Shown here one piece after another: positions 7,369 to 13,340 of a stretch of 13,463 nucleotides of DNA. The stretch's first letter is position 1; every line of letters begins with the position of its first letter. The DNA comes from AC-69 sp036519575. Lineage in GTDB: Bacteria; Actinomycetota; UBA4738; HRBIN12. Location: the NCBI GenBank assembly GCA_036519575.1, contig DATDKZ010000112.1, positions 1 to 13,463 on the forward strand. The letters are read 5' to 3'. The translations under genes and the position numbers were made by a program. A model generated the notes under the pieces. That model was not told the origin of the DNA. It ran no database searches and saw only the letters and a program-made list of their open reading frames with translations.

Positions 7369-7614
7369 TCAGATGATGAACGAGAACGCGATGCCAAAGA
7401 GCGCGAGAGCCTCGATCAGCCCGATACCGATGAACATCGTCGCCCGGACCTGCCCCGCGTACTCGGGTTGGCGGGCCATCGCCTCAACGGACTTACCGAT
7501 GAGGATCCCGAGCCCGACGCCCGGGCCGATGGCGGCAAGACCGATGACCAGGCCTCGTCCCACTGTCTTCAGCGCATCGAGGTTGCCCGTGACCTCCGCG
7601 ACCAGTCGCACCAT
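7369..7614 (-). CDS. atpE: ATP synthase Fo c subunit (proton-binding ring)
   Basis: The c subunit forms the rotor ring that carries protons across the membrane. It has 81 residues forming a two-helix hairpin: helix 1 (about 17-42) with the glycine-rich stretch IGPGVGLGILIG, the polar loop RQPE (48-51), and helix 2 (about 57-80) with the essential carboxylate Glu68 in GIGLIEALALFG. The Gln found after PGVG in sodium-type rings is Leu35 here, and the Ser after the Glu is Ala69, so proton coupling is expected. It has a perfect AAGGAGG ribosome site 4 nt before the ATG (7 nt before an alternative GTG at codon 2). It follows atpB by 12 nt. Confidence 0.97.
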   Translation of the reverse strand: MVRLVAEVTGNLDALKTVGRGLVIGLAAIGPGVGLGILIGKSVEAMARQPEYAGQVRATMFIGIGLIEALALFGIAFSFII

Positions 7615-7618
7615 GATG

Positions 7619-7625
7619 CCTCCTT
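7619..7625 (-). promoter_or_regulatory. Near-ideal Shine-Dalgarno for atpE
   Basis: The minus strand reads AAGGAGG, a 7-base match to the expected anti-Shine-Dalgarno core, 4 nt before the atpE ATG and 7 nt before the in-frame GTG at codon 2. It is one of the two strongest ribosome sites seen in the atp operon (the other precedes atpG). It fits the need for many c subunits per complex. Confidence 0.75.
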
Positions 7626-7626
7626 G

Positions 7627-8415
7627 TCAGTGCTCCTCCGCCATGGCTCCACCGATGTACGAGGCGGTGAGGATGGCGAAGATGAACGCCTGCAGAATCG
7701 ACACGAAGATCTCGAACCCGACCAGCACGACCGAGAGCGCGAAGGCGAACACGCCCACGATCGCCAGGATCCCACTCTGGAGCAAGGCGATCGTCCCCAG
7801 GAAGAACACGGCCAGCAGGAAGTGACCGGCCAGCAGGTTGGCGGCGAGACGGACGGAGAGCGTGATCGGCCTGATGACGATCTGGGTGATGAATTCGATC
7901 GGCACGAGGAGGGGGTACAGCCACAGCGGGGCACCGGGTGGCAGCATGACGTGCTTCAGGTATCCGATGAACCCGTGCTGCTTGATGCCCACGACGTTGA
8001 ACGTGACCCACGACACCATGGCCAGGATCAACGGAAAGGCGATCCGGCTGTTCGCGGAGAAGTTGATACCCGGGATGATCTCCAGGATGTTCATCAGGAA
8101 GATGAAGAAGAACAGCGTGGCCAGGAGCGGCATGAACCGGTCGCCCTCGGGTCCGATCATCGGTCGGGCGATGTTGTCCCGGACGAACAGGACCCCGACC
8201 TCCATGAGGTTCTGCAAGCCGCCCGGAACGATCTTCGGCTTTCGGAACGCCAGGTAGAAGAGCAGGAGGAACGCCCCGAACGAGAGCAGCACGAGGAACA
8301 GGACGAAGTTCAAGCAGAAGGAGAAGCCGAGGATCCGCAGGCCTCCGCCCCAGCAGGGCCAGACGAAGTCCTTGGTCGTCGGTGCGACGAATTCGGCCAG
8401 GAGACCCGAGGTCAT
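7627..8415 (-). CDS. atpB: ATP synthase Fo a subunit (proton channel)
   Basis: Subunit a forms the two half-channels through which protons reach the c-ring. The start is the ATG at 8415-8413, whose ATGA overlaps the stop of the preceding atpI-like gene; the frame is open further upstream only as a shadow of that gene. The 262 residues contain about six hydrophobic segments: roughly 32-57, 95-115, 127-147, 163-185, 191-218 and 222-255. The essential stator arginine is Arg189 in ITLSVRLAANLLAGH, and Gln242 in SILQAFIF matches the conserved Gln of the last helix. The segment IIPGINFSANSRIAFPL is also typical. No clear Shine-Dalgarno precedes the ATG, so translation is probably coupled to atpI. 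Two Cys (21 and 34) near the N-terminus are of unknown meaning. Confidence 0.96.
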   Translation of the reverse strand: MTSGLLAEFVAPTTKDFVWPCWGGGLRILGFSFCLNFVLFLVLLSFGAFLLLFYLAFRKPKIVPGGLQNLMEVGVLFVRDNIARPMIGPEGDRFMPLLATLFFFIFLMNILEIIPGINFSANSRIAFPLILAMVSWVTFNVVGIKQHGFIGYLKHVMLPPGAPLWLYPLLVPIEFITQIVIRPITLSVRLAANLLAGHFLLAVFFLGTIALLQSGILAIVGVFAFALSVVLVGFEIFVSILQAFIFAILTASYIGGAMAEEH

Positions 8416-8828
8416 CTGGGGGTGTCCCCGACGGACCACATGTCGACCTGCATGCGACCGGACAGCACCTTCATCTCGAACATCAGGAGCACCGCGGTCG
8501 CGGGGACGACGGCGGCCGCGAACGCGGTGGGCGAGAACCAATCGAGCCGGTTCAGGGCGATCATCAGGACGAGGATCGTGGTCATCCGAACGAAGAATCC
8601 GACCACGCCGACGGCGGCGAGCGCCATCGGAGAGATGGTGGCCGCCCATGCGAACGAGAGCCCAGCCCCCACGAAATTGACGGCCACGACCGCGACACCG
8701 ATGGCCGTCGACCATCCGGCGTTCGGGCCACCCAGGACCGCCCCCAGGGCGAACGCAACGCCAACGGCCGGGAAGAGGAAAGGACTCACCCGGCGGATCA
8801 GCTCTCGCTCGGGCTCAGCCCTTCGCAC
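8412..8828 (-). CDS. atpI: ATP synthase protein I-like four-helix membrane protein
   Basis: This is a 138-residue protein with a charged N-terminus (RRAEPERELIRR) and four predicted membrane helices: about 15-34 (SPFLFPAVGVAFALGAVLGG), 39-63, 68-90 (with FFVRMTTILVLMIAL) and 102-121. This topology, the size and the position just before atpB match AtpI (UncI), a non-stoichiometric factor that helps assemble the c-ring. Sequence conservation in this family is low, so the call leans on topology and context. GTG 8828 has GGGAG 4 nt upstream and overlaps the preceding gene by 14 nt. A later GTG at codon 14 lacks a ribosome site. Its stop overlaps the atpB ATG (ATGA). Confidence 0.82.
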   Translation of the reverse strand: MRRAEPERELIRRVSPFLFPAVGVAFALGAVLGGPNAGWSTAIGVAVVAVNFVGAGLSFAWAATISPMALAAVGVVGFFVRMTTILVLMIALNRLDWFSPTAFAAAVVPATAVLLMFEMKVLSGRMQVDMWSVGDTPR

Positions 8829-9042
8829 GTGGCTCCCTGCCGAACCTCAGGTACACGACGTAGATCCCCCCGGCGGCGCCCACCACGGTCCCGATCGCCA
8901 TGAAGACGTGAGACGTGCCGACCAACCGATCAACCAGATAGCCGAGACCACCCCAGACCAGCATCCCCGCGATCAGGGTGGCGATGATCGCCCACCCGAT
9001 CCCCAGGCCGGCCCACGGGTTCTCGTTGCCGGGGCCGGCCAT
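8815..9042 (-). CDS. atpZ: AtpZ/AtpI-family small membrane protein (first gene of atp operon)
   Basis: The protein has 75 residues and two membrane helices, about 14-35 (IGWAIIATLIAGMLVWGGLGYL) and 46-65. The block GYLVDRLVGTSHVFMAIGTVVG followed by GGIYVVYLRFGRE closely fits the F0F1-ATPase gene-1 (AtpZ) family, where a G-x-x-x-D-R-x-x-G-T/S signature joins the two helices. AtpZ proteins assist ATP synthase assembly or, with AtpI, may transport Mg2+/Ca2+ in alkaliphilic Bacillus. Which role applies here cannot be told. ATG 9042 is the only reasonable start: no ATG or GTG lies just upstream, there is no Shine-Dalgarno, and a TATACT box precedes it by 9 nt. The start codon lies at the centre of a 16-bp palindrome. 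Confidence 0.88.
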   Translation of the reverse strand: MAGPGNENPWAGLGIGWAIIATLIAGMLVWGGLGYLVDRLVGTSHVFMAIGTVVGAAGGIYVVYLRFGREPRAKG

Positions 9043-9049
9043 GGCCGGC
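9034..9049. repeat. 16-bp perfect palindrome centred on the atpZ start codon
   Basis: The sequence GCCGGCCATGGCCGGC reads the same on both strands, and its central AT belongs to the ATG of atpZ. It lies 2 nt downstream of the TATACT box. Perfect 16-mers are expected about once by chance in a GC-rich window of this size, so the position is the only reason to note it. It could bind a dimeric protein in DNA; without a loop it is less likely to form a stable intramolecular RNA hairpin. Confidence 0.45.
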
Positions 9050-9051
9050 AG

Positions 9052-9057
9052 AGTATA
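9052..9057 (-). promoter_or_regulatory. Candidate -10 element for the atp operon
   Basis: The minus strand reads TATACT, one change from TATAAT, in an otherwise GC-rich 122-bp spacer. Its last T is 9 nt before the A of the atpZ ATG, so the transcript would begin only about 2-4 nt before the start codon or at it. No Shine-Dalgarno is present, which agrees with a near-leaderless mRNA. No hexamer resembling TTGACA was found 15-19 bp upstream. Confidence 0.5.
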
Positions 9058-9124
9058 TCCGGGGTCGTTTCCGTGCGACTCGACATGCGTTTTCGCAGCT
9101 AGACGACACTGACGGGCCAAGCTT

Positions 9125-9138
9125 GTGAAGGAATTCAC
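9125..9138. repeat. Small inverted repeat in the potC-atpZ spacer
   Basis: The arms GTGAA (9125-9129) and TTCAC (9134-9138) flank a 4-nt spacer. With only five pairs and no T-run it is weak as a terminator. It could be a half-site pair for a regulator upstream of the atp operon, or chance. Confidence 0.25.
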
Positions 9139-9146
9139 GAAGTGCT

Positions 9147-9160
9147 GGCGGTCTCCCGCC
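9147..9160 (-). terminator. Possible GNRA-capped hairpin after potC
   Basis: The minus strand can form GGCGG-GAGA-CCGCC, a 5-bp all-GC stem with a GNRA-type tetraloop, beginning 4 nt after the potC stop codon. It is not followed by a U-tract (next bases AGCACTTCG), so it is not a standard intrinsic terminator. It might slow 3' decay or help end the pot transcript, and its placement at a boundary between two unrelated operons is the main support. Confidence 0.3.
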
Positions 9161-9164
9161 GCGG

Positions 9165-10034
9165 CTAGGCCTTCTTGCGGCCGGAGAAGATGTTGACGAC
9201 GGCCACGATGACGCCGACCATGAAGATCATCGTTCCCATCACGAATACCTGGGGCGGGATCCCGACCTTGACCGCGCCGAACACCCACAGTGGGAACGTG
9301 AAGCTTTGGCCCGCGACGAAGTTCGTGGTGACGAAGTCGTCGATCGAAAGCGCGAACGCCAGCAACCCACCCGCGAGGATCCCGGGCCAGATCAGGGGCA
9401 GCGTCACCTTCAAGAACGTCTGCCAGGGGTTGGCGTACAGGTCCTGGGCTGCCTCCTCCGTCTCGCGAGAGAAGCCGGCCAGCCGGGCCCGCACTGTGAC
9501 CGCCACGAACGCGATGCTGAACATCACGTGAGCCACGAAGATGCTGCCCAAGCCGAGCGGGACGTTCGTCAGGACGAAGAACGAGAGGAGCGAGGCCCCG
9601 AGGACGATCTCGGGAGCCGCGATGTTCACGAACATCACCATCTCCACCGTGCCCTGCCCCCGGTACCGGTACCGGACCAGGGCCAGCGCTAGGAGCGTCC
9701 CAAGGATCGTAGCCACGACCGCGCTGGCCAGGGCAATGCCGATGGAGTTCTTCAGGGCGACCGTGAGGTCGGGCACGCCGTTCCACTGCCGCCACCAGGC
9801 GCCTGTGAAACCCTGCCAGCGAAACGACACCTTGGGAGCCGTGGCCGTGTTGGCAGCGGTGTTCGCGTTGAAGCTGTACACGATCATGATCAGGATCGGC
9901 ACGAGCAGGTACACAATCACAATCTTCGTAAAGCCCGGCAGGAGGAAGGACGTCCACCGCCTCCCGCGCTGCCGGCGGAGCGGCTGGCCCGTCGCCACCT
10001 CCACGGGTCGGCGTTCGGTCGCGACAGCGCTCAC
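9165..10034 (-). CDS. potC: Polyamine-type ABC transporter permease, PotC-like
   Basis: This is one of the two membrane subunits of a spermidine/putrescine-type importer. It has 289 residues, slightly long because of a basic N-terminal tail (RRQRGRRW) before the first helix. Six membrane helices are predicted: about 34-55, 98-120, 131-153, 163-185, 215-235 and 263-284. The cytoplasmic EAA loop that docks on the ATPase is at 194-214 (EAAQDLYANPWQTFLKV). The segment ALSIDDFVTTNFVAG matches the SLDDFV stretch typical of PotC. The start is GTG 10034-10032, overlapping the potB TGA by 4 nt (GTGA). It is the last gene of the pot operon and is followed by a 122-bp spacer. Substrate assignment is by family only. 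Confidence 0.93.
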   Translation of the reverse strand: MSAVATERRPVEVATGQPLRRQRGRRWTSFLLPGFTKIVIVYLLVPILIMIVYSFNANTAANTATAPKVSFRWQGFTGAWWRQWNGVPDLTVALKNSIGIALASAVVATILGTLLALALVRYRYRGQGTVEMVMFVNIAAPEIVLGASLLSFFVLTNVPLGLGSIFVAHVMFSIAFVAVTVRARLAGFSRETEEAAQDLYANPWQTFLKVTLPLIWPGILAGGLLAFALSIDDFVTTNFVAGQSFTFPLWVFGAVKVGIPPQVFVMGTMIFMVGVIVAVVNIFSGRKKA

Positions 10035-10948
10035 ACGTACTCCTCGATCTGTCGGGTCCCCAGAACCCGGCCGTAGATCAGGATCCCGATCAACAGTCCC
10101 ACCATGAGGATGAACGACAGGGCCGAAGCCATCGGATAGTCGTTCGCCGTGAGAAACTCGAACTGGATCACGTTCCCGATCATCGTGGTCCCGGTACCAC
10201 CGAGGATCTCGGCGTTCACGTAGTCGCCGACTGCCGGGACGAAGGTCAGCAGGAACCCGGCGAAGATCCCGGGCACGGACAGCGGCAGGATGACCTTCAG
10301 GAACACGTCCCGCTTGTTCGCGTAGAGGTCCTTTGCCGCCTCGACCACGCTTCGGTCGATCTTCTCCAACGAAACATACAAGGGGAGGATCATGAAGGGC
10401 AGTGCGTTATAGGTGATCCCGGCGATCACCGCGGTGGAGGTGGACAGGATGTGGAAGCCGGACGGCACGAGATGCCAGCGCTCCAGGTTGCGGATCACGA
10501 TGCCCTCGTCGGACAGGATGAACTGCCAGGCCAGGCTCCGGATCACGAACGAAACGAAGAACGGTAGCAGGAGAAGGAAGAGGTAGGTGGTCTTCCGCCT
10601 ACCTCCGTAGAACGCGATCCAGTAGGCCACCGGATAGCCGATCAGAAGCGTCAGCACCGTCACGATGCTCGCGTAGTTCAGCGACCGGAACAGCTGTGTG
10701 TGGTAGAGGCGAAAGGCCTCCCCGAACTGCGCGACGTGCCAGGTGAAACGGTACCCGACGTTGAGGAAGCCCGAGGTCGGGATGCGGGTCTCCAAGGCGA
10801 GGACGAGCATTGCCCCCATCGGGATCAGGAAGAAGATGAGCAGCCACAGCGCGCCCGGCGCCGTCAACAGGTACGGCGCCAGGCGCTTCCCGAGCCGGGG
10901 GCGGCCGGCCTCTAGGACTGGATGATCGGCTCGAAGGTGTCGTTCCAC
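10031..10948 (-). CDS. potB: Polyamine-type ABC transporter permease, PotB-like
   Basis: This is the partner permease of PotC, with 305 residues and six membrane helices: about 25-51, 92-114, 121-141, 172-194, 222-244 and 272-293. The EAA docking loop is at 203-223 (EAAKDLYANKRDVFLKV), nearly the same as in PotC, with Tyr-Ala in place of the usual Gly. The segment TFVPAVGDYVNAEILGG is the PotB counterpart of the PotC SIDDF stretch. The chosen start, GTG 10948-10946, overlaps the end of potD by 37 nt and has AGAGGA about 9 nt upstream. It yields a 24-residue basic tail before helix 1. A later in-frame TTG near residue 28 would remove the overlap but cuts into helix 1 and has no ribosome site, so the long overlap is preferred. 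The exact start is uncertain. Confidence 0.92.
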   Translation of the reverse strand: MERHLRADHPVLEAGRPRLGKRLAPYLLTAPGALWLLIFFLIPMGAMLVLALETRIPTSGFLNVGYRFTWHVAQFGEAFRLYHTQLFRSLNYASIVTVLTLLIGYPVAYWIAFYGGRRKTTYLFLLLLPFFVSFVIRSLAWQFILSDEGIVIRNLERWHLVPSGFHILSTSTAVIAGITYNALPFMILPLYVSLEKIDRSVVEAAKDLYANKRDVFLKVILPLSVPGIFAGFLLTFVPAVGDYVNAEILGGTGTTMIGNVIQFEFLTANDYPMASALSFILMVGLLIGILIYGRVLGTRQIEEYV

Positions 10949-12183
10949 TCCGTCAGGTCCTCTTGTCCTTTGAACGTGTAGTACTGGTGGGCCTGTTGCT
11001 CCATCGCCGCGTCCGGGAAGACCAGCGGGCTCTTGGCCACTGTGGGGTCGTCCAGCTCATGCAGCACGATGTCCTTGGCGGCGGGCACCGGCGTGACGTA
11101 CCAGATGTAGTCGGCCATCAGCGCGGCCACCTTGGGCTCATACGCGTAGTTCATGTACGTGATGGCGTCGAGCGGGTGCTGGGCCAGCGCCGGGATCATC
11201 ATGTTGTCGGACCAGAACATGACGCCTTCCTTCGGCACCAGGAACTTGAGCTCCGGGTACCCGGACTGGTTCGCGATGAAGATGTCTCCGGACCAAGCCT
11301 GACTGATCCACGTGTTCCGGTCCTGCAGCTGGTTGATGTAGCTCTGGCTGAAGTATCCGCGGACCAGCCCGGCGTCCTTCTGCTTCTGGAGCTCCGCCGC
11401 GGCGGCCTGCCAGTCGTCGGGGCCGGAGGTCGATGGCTCGATCCCCAGATTGAGCATCCCGATGCTGCCGAGCTCGGTGTTATCGTTCATCATCCCCACG
11501 TGTCCCTCGAGGCGCGGATCCCACAGATCGGCGATGCTGTTGGGGGCACGCCCAAGAGCCTGGACCGCCTCCGGCGCGTACCCGATCCCGGTGAAGCCCG
11601 ACTGCCACACAACCGAGTGCTTGTTCCCGGGGTCGTACACGGGATCATTCACGAGGGGGCTGGCGTTCGCCGTGAAGTTCGGCAGGAGCGACAGGTCGAG
11701 CGGGATCAGCCAGCCATTGGCGATGAGCTGGGAGAGCTCCGGGCCGTTCGTGATCACGATGATGTCCCAGCCGGTGTCCTTGCCCTGCTCGAGGAACGGC
11801 CTGATCTTGGCGAAGAACTCCGCGTTGCCGTTGATGACCGGCCGGTAGTTGACCTCGATGCCGGTGTCCTTGGTGAAGGTCTCCAGGGTGGGGTGCTCGC
11901 CCTTGCTCGTGTCGATGTAGTACGGCCAGTTGGCGAAGTTCAGGACGCCCGCCTGCGTCTGCTTCGACCACCACTCGTTGCTTCCAACCGCGACCGACGG
12001 TGAGGCGCCGGAGGACGACGACGTCGTCTTCGCCCCGCAGGCGGCGAGGAATGCGGCGAGCCCAGCCGCGCCCACGCCGGTCCCGGCGTACCTCAGCACG
12101 TCGCGCCGGGTCAACCGCCGCTGGGTGAGGCCCCTCAGCAGCGCCGGGTCCATCCTTCCCTGATCACTCCAGTCGTCATTCAT
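10912..12183 (-). CDS. potD: Polyamine-type ABC transporter substrate-binding lipoprotein, PotD-like, Tat-exported
   Basis: This extracytoplasmic protein captures the substrate and delivers it to PotBC. It has 423 residues from ATG 12183, whose ATGA overlaps the potA stop and which has a purine-rich GAGGAAGAGGA directly upstream. The N-terminus holds a twin-arginine motif, TRRDVLR (25-31), a hydrophobic segment (GTGVGAAGLAAFL), and a lipobox LAAC with Cys49, predicting a Tat-exported, lipid-anchored protein. A Ser/Thr-rich linker (53-65) follows. The mature part starts with VLNFANWPYYID, like the NW-x-x-Y segment of PotD, and later has KFLVPKEGVMFWSDNMMIP (313-331), where Trp324 and Asp326 match the substrate-amine-binding Trp-x-Asp of E. 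coli PotD. WSGD (297-300) is also in the expected place. Spermidine versus putrescine or another cation cannot be decided. Confidence 0.94.
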   Translation of the reverse strand: MNDDWSDQGRMDPALLRGLTQRRLTRRDVLRYAGTGVGAAGLAAFLAACGAKTTSSSSGASPSVAVGSNEWWSKQTQAGVLNFANWPYYIDTSKGEHPTLETFTKDTGIEVNYRPVINGNAEFFAKIRPFLEQGKDTGWDIIVITNGPELSQLIANGWLIPLDLSLLPNFTANASPLVNDPVYDPGNKHSVVWQSGFTGIGYAPEAVQALGRAPNSIADLWDPRLEGHVGMMNDNTELGSIGMLNLGIEPSTSGPDDWQAAAAELQKQKDAGLVRGYFSQSYINQLQDRNTWISQAWSGDIFIANQSGYPELKFLVPKEGVMFWSDNMMIPALAQHPLDAITYMNYAYEPKVAALMADYIWYVTPVPAAKDIVLHELDDPTVAKSPLVFPDAAMEQQAHQYYTFKGQEDLTEWNDTFEPIIQS

Positions 12184-13301
12184 TCCTCTTCCTCCCCCTC
12201 CAGCGGCTCCGCCGGATTGACCGCGAACGTGTGCTCGGGCTTCCACGTCAGACGAACCCTGTCGCCGGGCTGAGGAACCCGCCCCGTGCCCAGGTTCTGC
12301 ACGTACACCGTGATGGTCTTGGCCGCCGGCCCCTCGACCGCGTACTGATGGCTGACCCCGATATAGGTCGACATGCGCAGCAGCCCGCTGACGCTGTTGA
12401 TGCCGGACGGCGGGTCGCCCTGGTCCGCCTCCAGGCTGATCTTCTCCGGACGCACCCCCACCCGGACGGTCGAATCGATGTCCGGGGGCACGCGCTCTTC
12501 GGGGAGGGTCACGACGCCCGCGCCCGACAGCAGCACGCTCACGGTCTGACCGTCCCGTTCCTTGATCTCGCCGTCCAGCAGATTCGATGCGCCTAGGAAC
12601 CCAGCCACGAACTCAGTGGCCGGGTACTCGTAGACCTCTTCCGGCTCCCCGATCTGCTCGACCTTGCCGTGGCGCATGACAGCCAAGCGGTTCGACATGG
12701 TCATGGCCTCTTCTTGGTCGTGCGTGACGTAGATGAACGTGATGCCGACCTCATGCTGGATCCGCTTCAGCTCGAGCTGCATCTGTTTGCGGAGCTTGAG
12801 ATCGAGAGCCCCGAGCGGTTCGTCGAGCAACAGGACCTTGGGCTCATTGACCAGCGCCCGGGCCAGCGCCACGCGTTGTCGCTGCCCTCCCGAGAGCTGG
12901 TTCGGCTTGCGGTGCTCGAACCCGGGCAGATCCACCAAGCGCAGGGAGTCCATCACTCGCTTCTGGATTTCCCCCTTTTCCACCTTCTTCCGGCGGAGCC
13001 CGAAGGCCACGTTCTCGAACACGTCGAGATGTGGGAACAGCGCGTAGGACTGGAACACCGTGTTGACGTCGCGCTGGTACGGAGGCAGGTCGGTCACGTC
13101 CCGCCCGCCCAGATAGACCGTTCCGTAGGAGGGCTCCTCGAACCCCCCGATCATCCGAAGCGTCGTGGTCTTCCCGCACCCCGAGGGCCCGAGCATGCTG
13201 AAGAACTCCCCCTCCTCGATGTCGAGGGAGAGATCGTCGACCGCGATCGTGTCGCCGAAGGCCTTGGTGACGCGATCGAGGCGAATGTCGACCTCGGGCA
13301 T
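12180..13301 (-). CDS. potA: Polyamine-type ABC transporter ATP-binding protein, PotA-like
   Basis: This ATPase drives the Pot importer from the cytoplasmic side. I start it at ATG 13301, preceded by GAGGGGAG 4 nt upstream, giving 373 residues beginning MPEVDIRLDRVTKAFGD. The frame extends to a GTG at 13364, but that adds 21 residues atypical of the family. Motifs: Walker A GPSGCGKT (38-45), Q-loop Gln84 in TVFQSYALFPHLDVFENVAFG, signature LSGGQ (136-140), Walker B VLLLDEP (156-162), D-loop GALD (164-167) and switch His194. The C-terminal part (about 235-365) is a TOBE-type regulatory domain with VGVRPEKISLE and STYIGVSHQYAVEG. The protein ends GEEEE, and these codons form the ribosome site of potD. 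First gene of the operon. Confidence 0.96.
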   Translation of the reverse strand: MPEVDIRLDRVTKAFGDTIAVDDLSLDIEEGEFFSMLGPSGCGKTTTLRMIGGFEEPSYGTVYLGGRDVTDLPPYQRDVNTVFQSYALFPHLDVFENVAFGLRRKKVEKGEIQKRVMDSLRLVDLPGFEHRKPNQLSGGQRQRVALARALVNEPKVLLLDEPLGALDLKLRKQMQLELKRIQHEVGITFIYVTHDQEEAMTMSNRLAVMRHGKVEQIGEPEEVYEYPATEFVAGFLGASNLLDGEIKERDGQTVSVLLSGAGVVTLPEERVPPDIDSTVRVGVRPEKISLEADQGDPPSGINSVSGLLRMSTYIGVSHQYAVEGPAAKTITVYVQNLGTGRVPQPGDRVRLTWKPEHTFAVNPAEPLEGEEEE

Positions 13302-13305
13302 CCCG

Positions 13306-13313
13306 CTCCCCTC
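13306..13313 (-). promoter_or_regulatory. Shine-Dalgarno that fixes the potA start
   Basis: GAGGGGAG on the minus strand lies 4 nt before ATG 13301. It selects that codon over the GTG at 13364 and the ATG at 13358, which have no comparable site. Confidence 0.7.
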
Positions 13314-13334
13314 TCGCAGTCGCCCCGGGGCGCG

Positions 13335-13340
13335 ATTATG
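13335..13340 (-). promoter_or_regulatory. Possible -10 element for the pot operon
   Basis: The minus strand reads CATAAT, ending 33 nt before the potA ATG, leaving a short leader that contains the GAGGGGAG ribosome site. A second box, GATAAT, is 22 bp further upstream. The hexamer 17 bp upstream of CATAAT (TGATAA) is a poor -35 match. The call rests on AT-rich boxes in a GC-rich spacer. Confidence 0.3.

Noticed and set aside
8416..8715. An N-terminal extension of AtpB to 8715.
   Set aside because: It would read through the atpI-like gene in another frame; the ATG at 8415 fits the family length and overlaps the atpI stop.
7279..9102. A 607-codon plus-strand open frame opposite atpE, atpB and atpI.
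   Set aside because: Its very high Asp/Glu/Arg/His/Gln content is the mirror of hydrophobic membrane-helix codons. Not a real protein.
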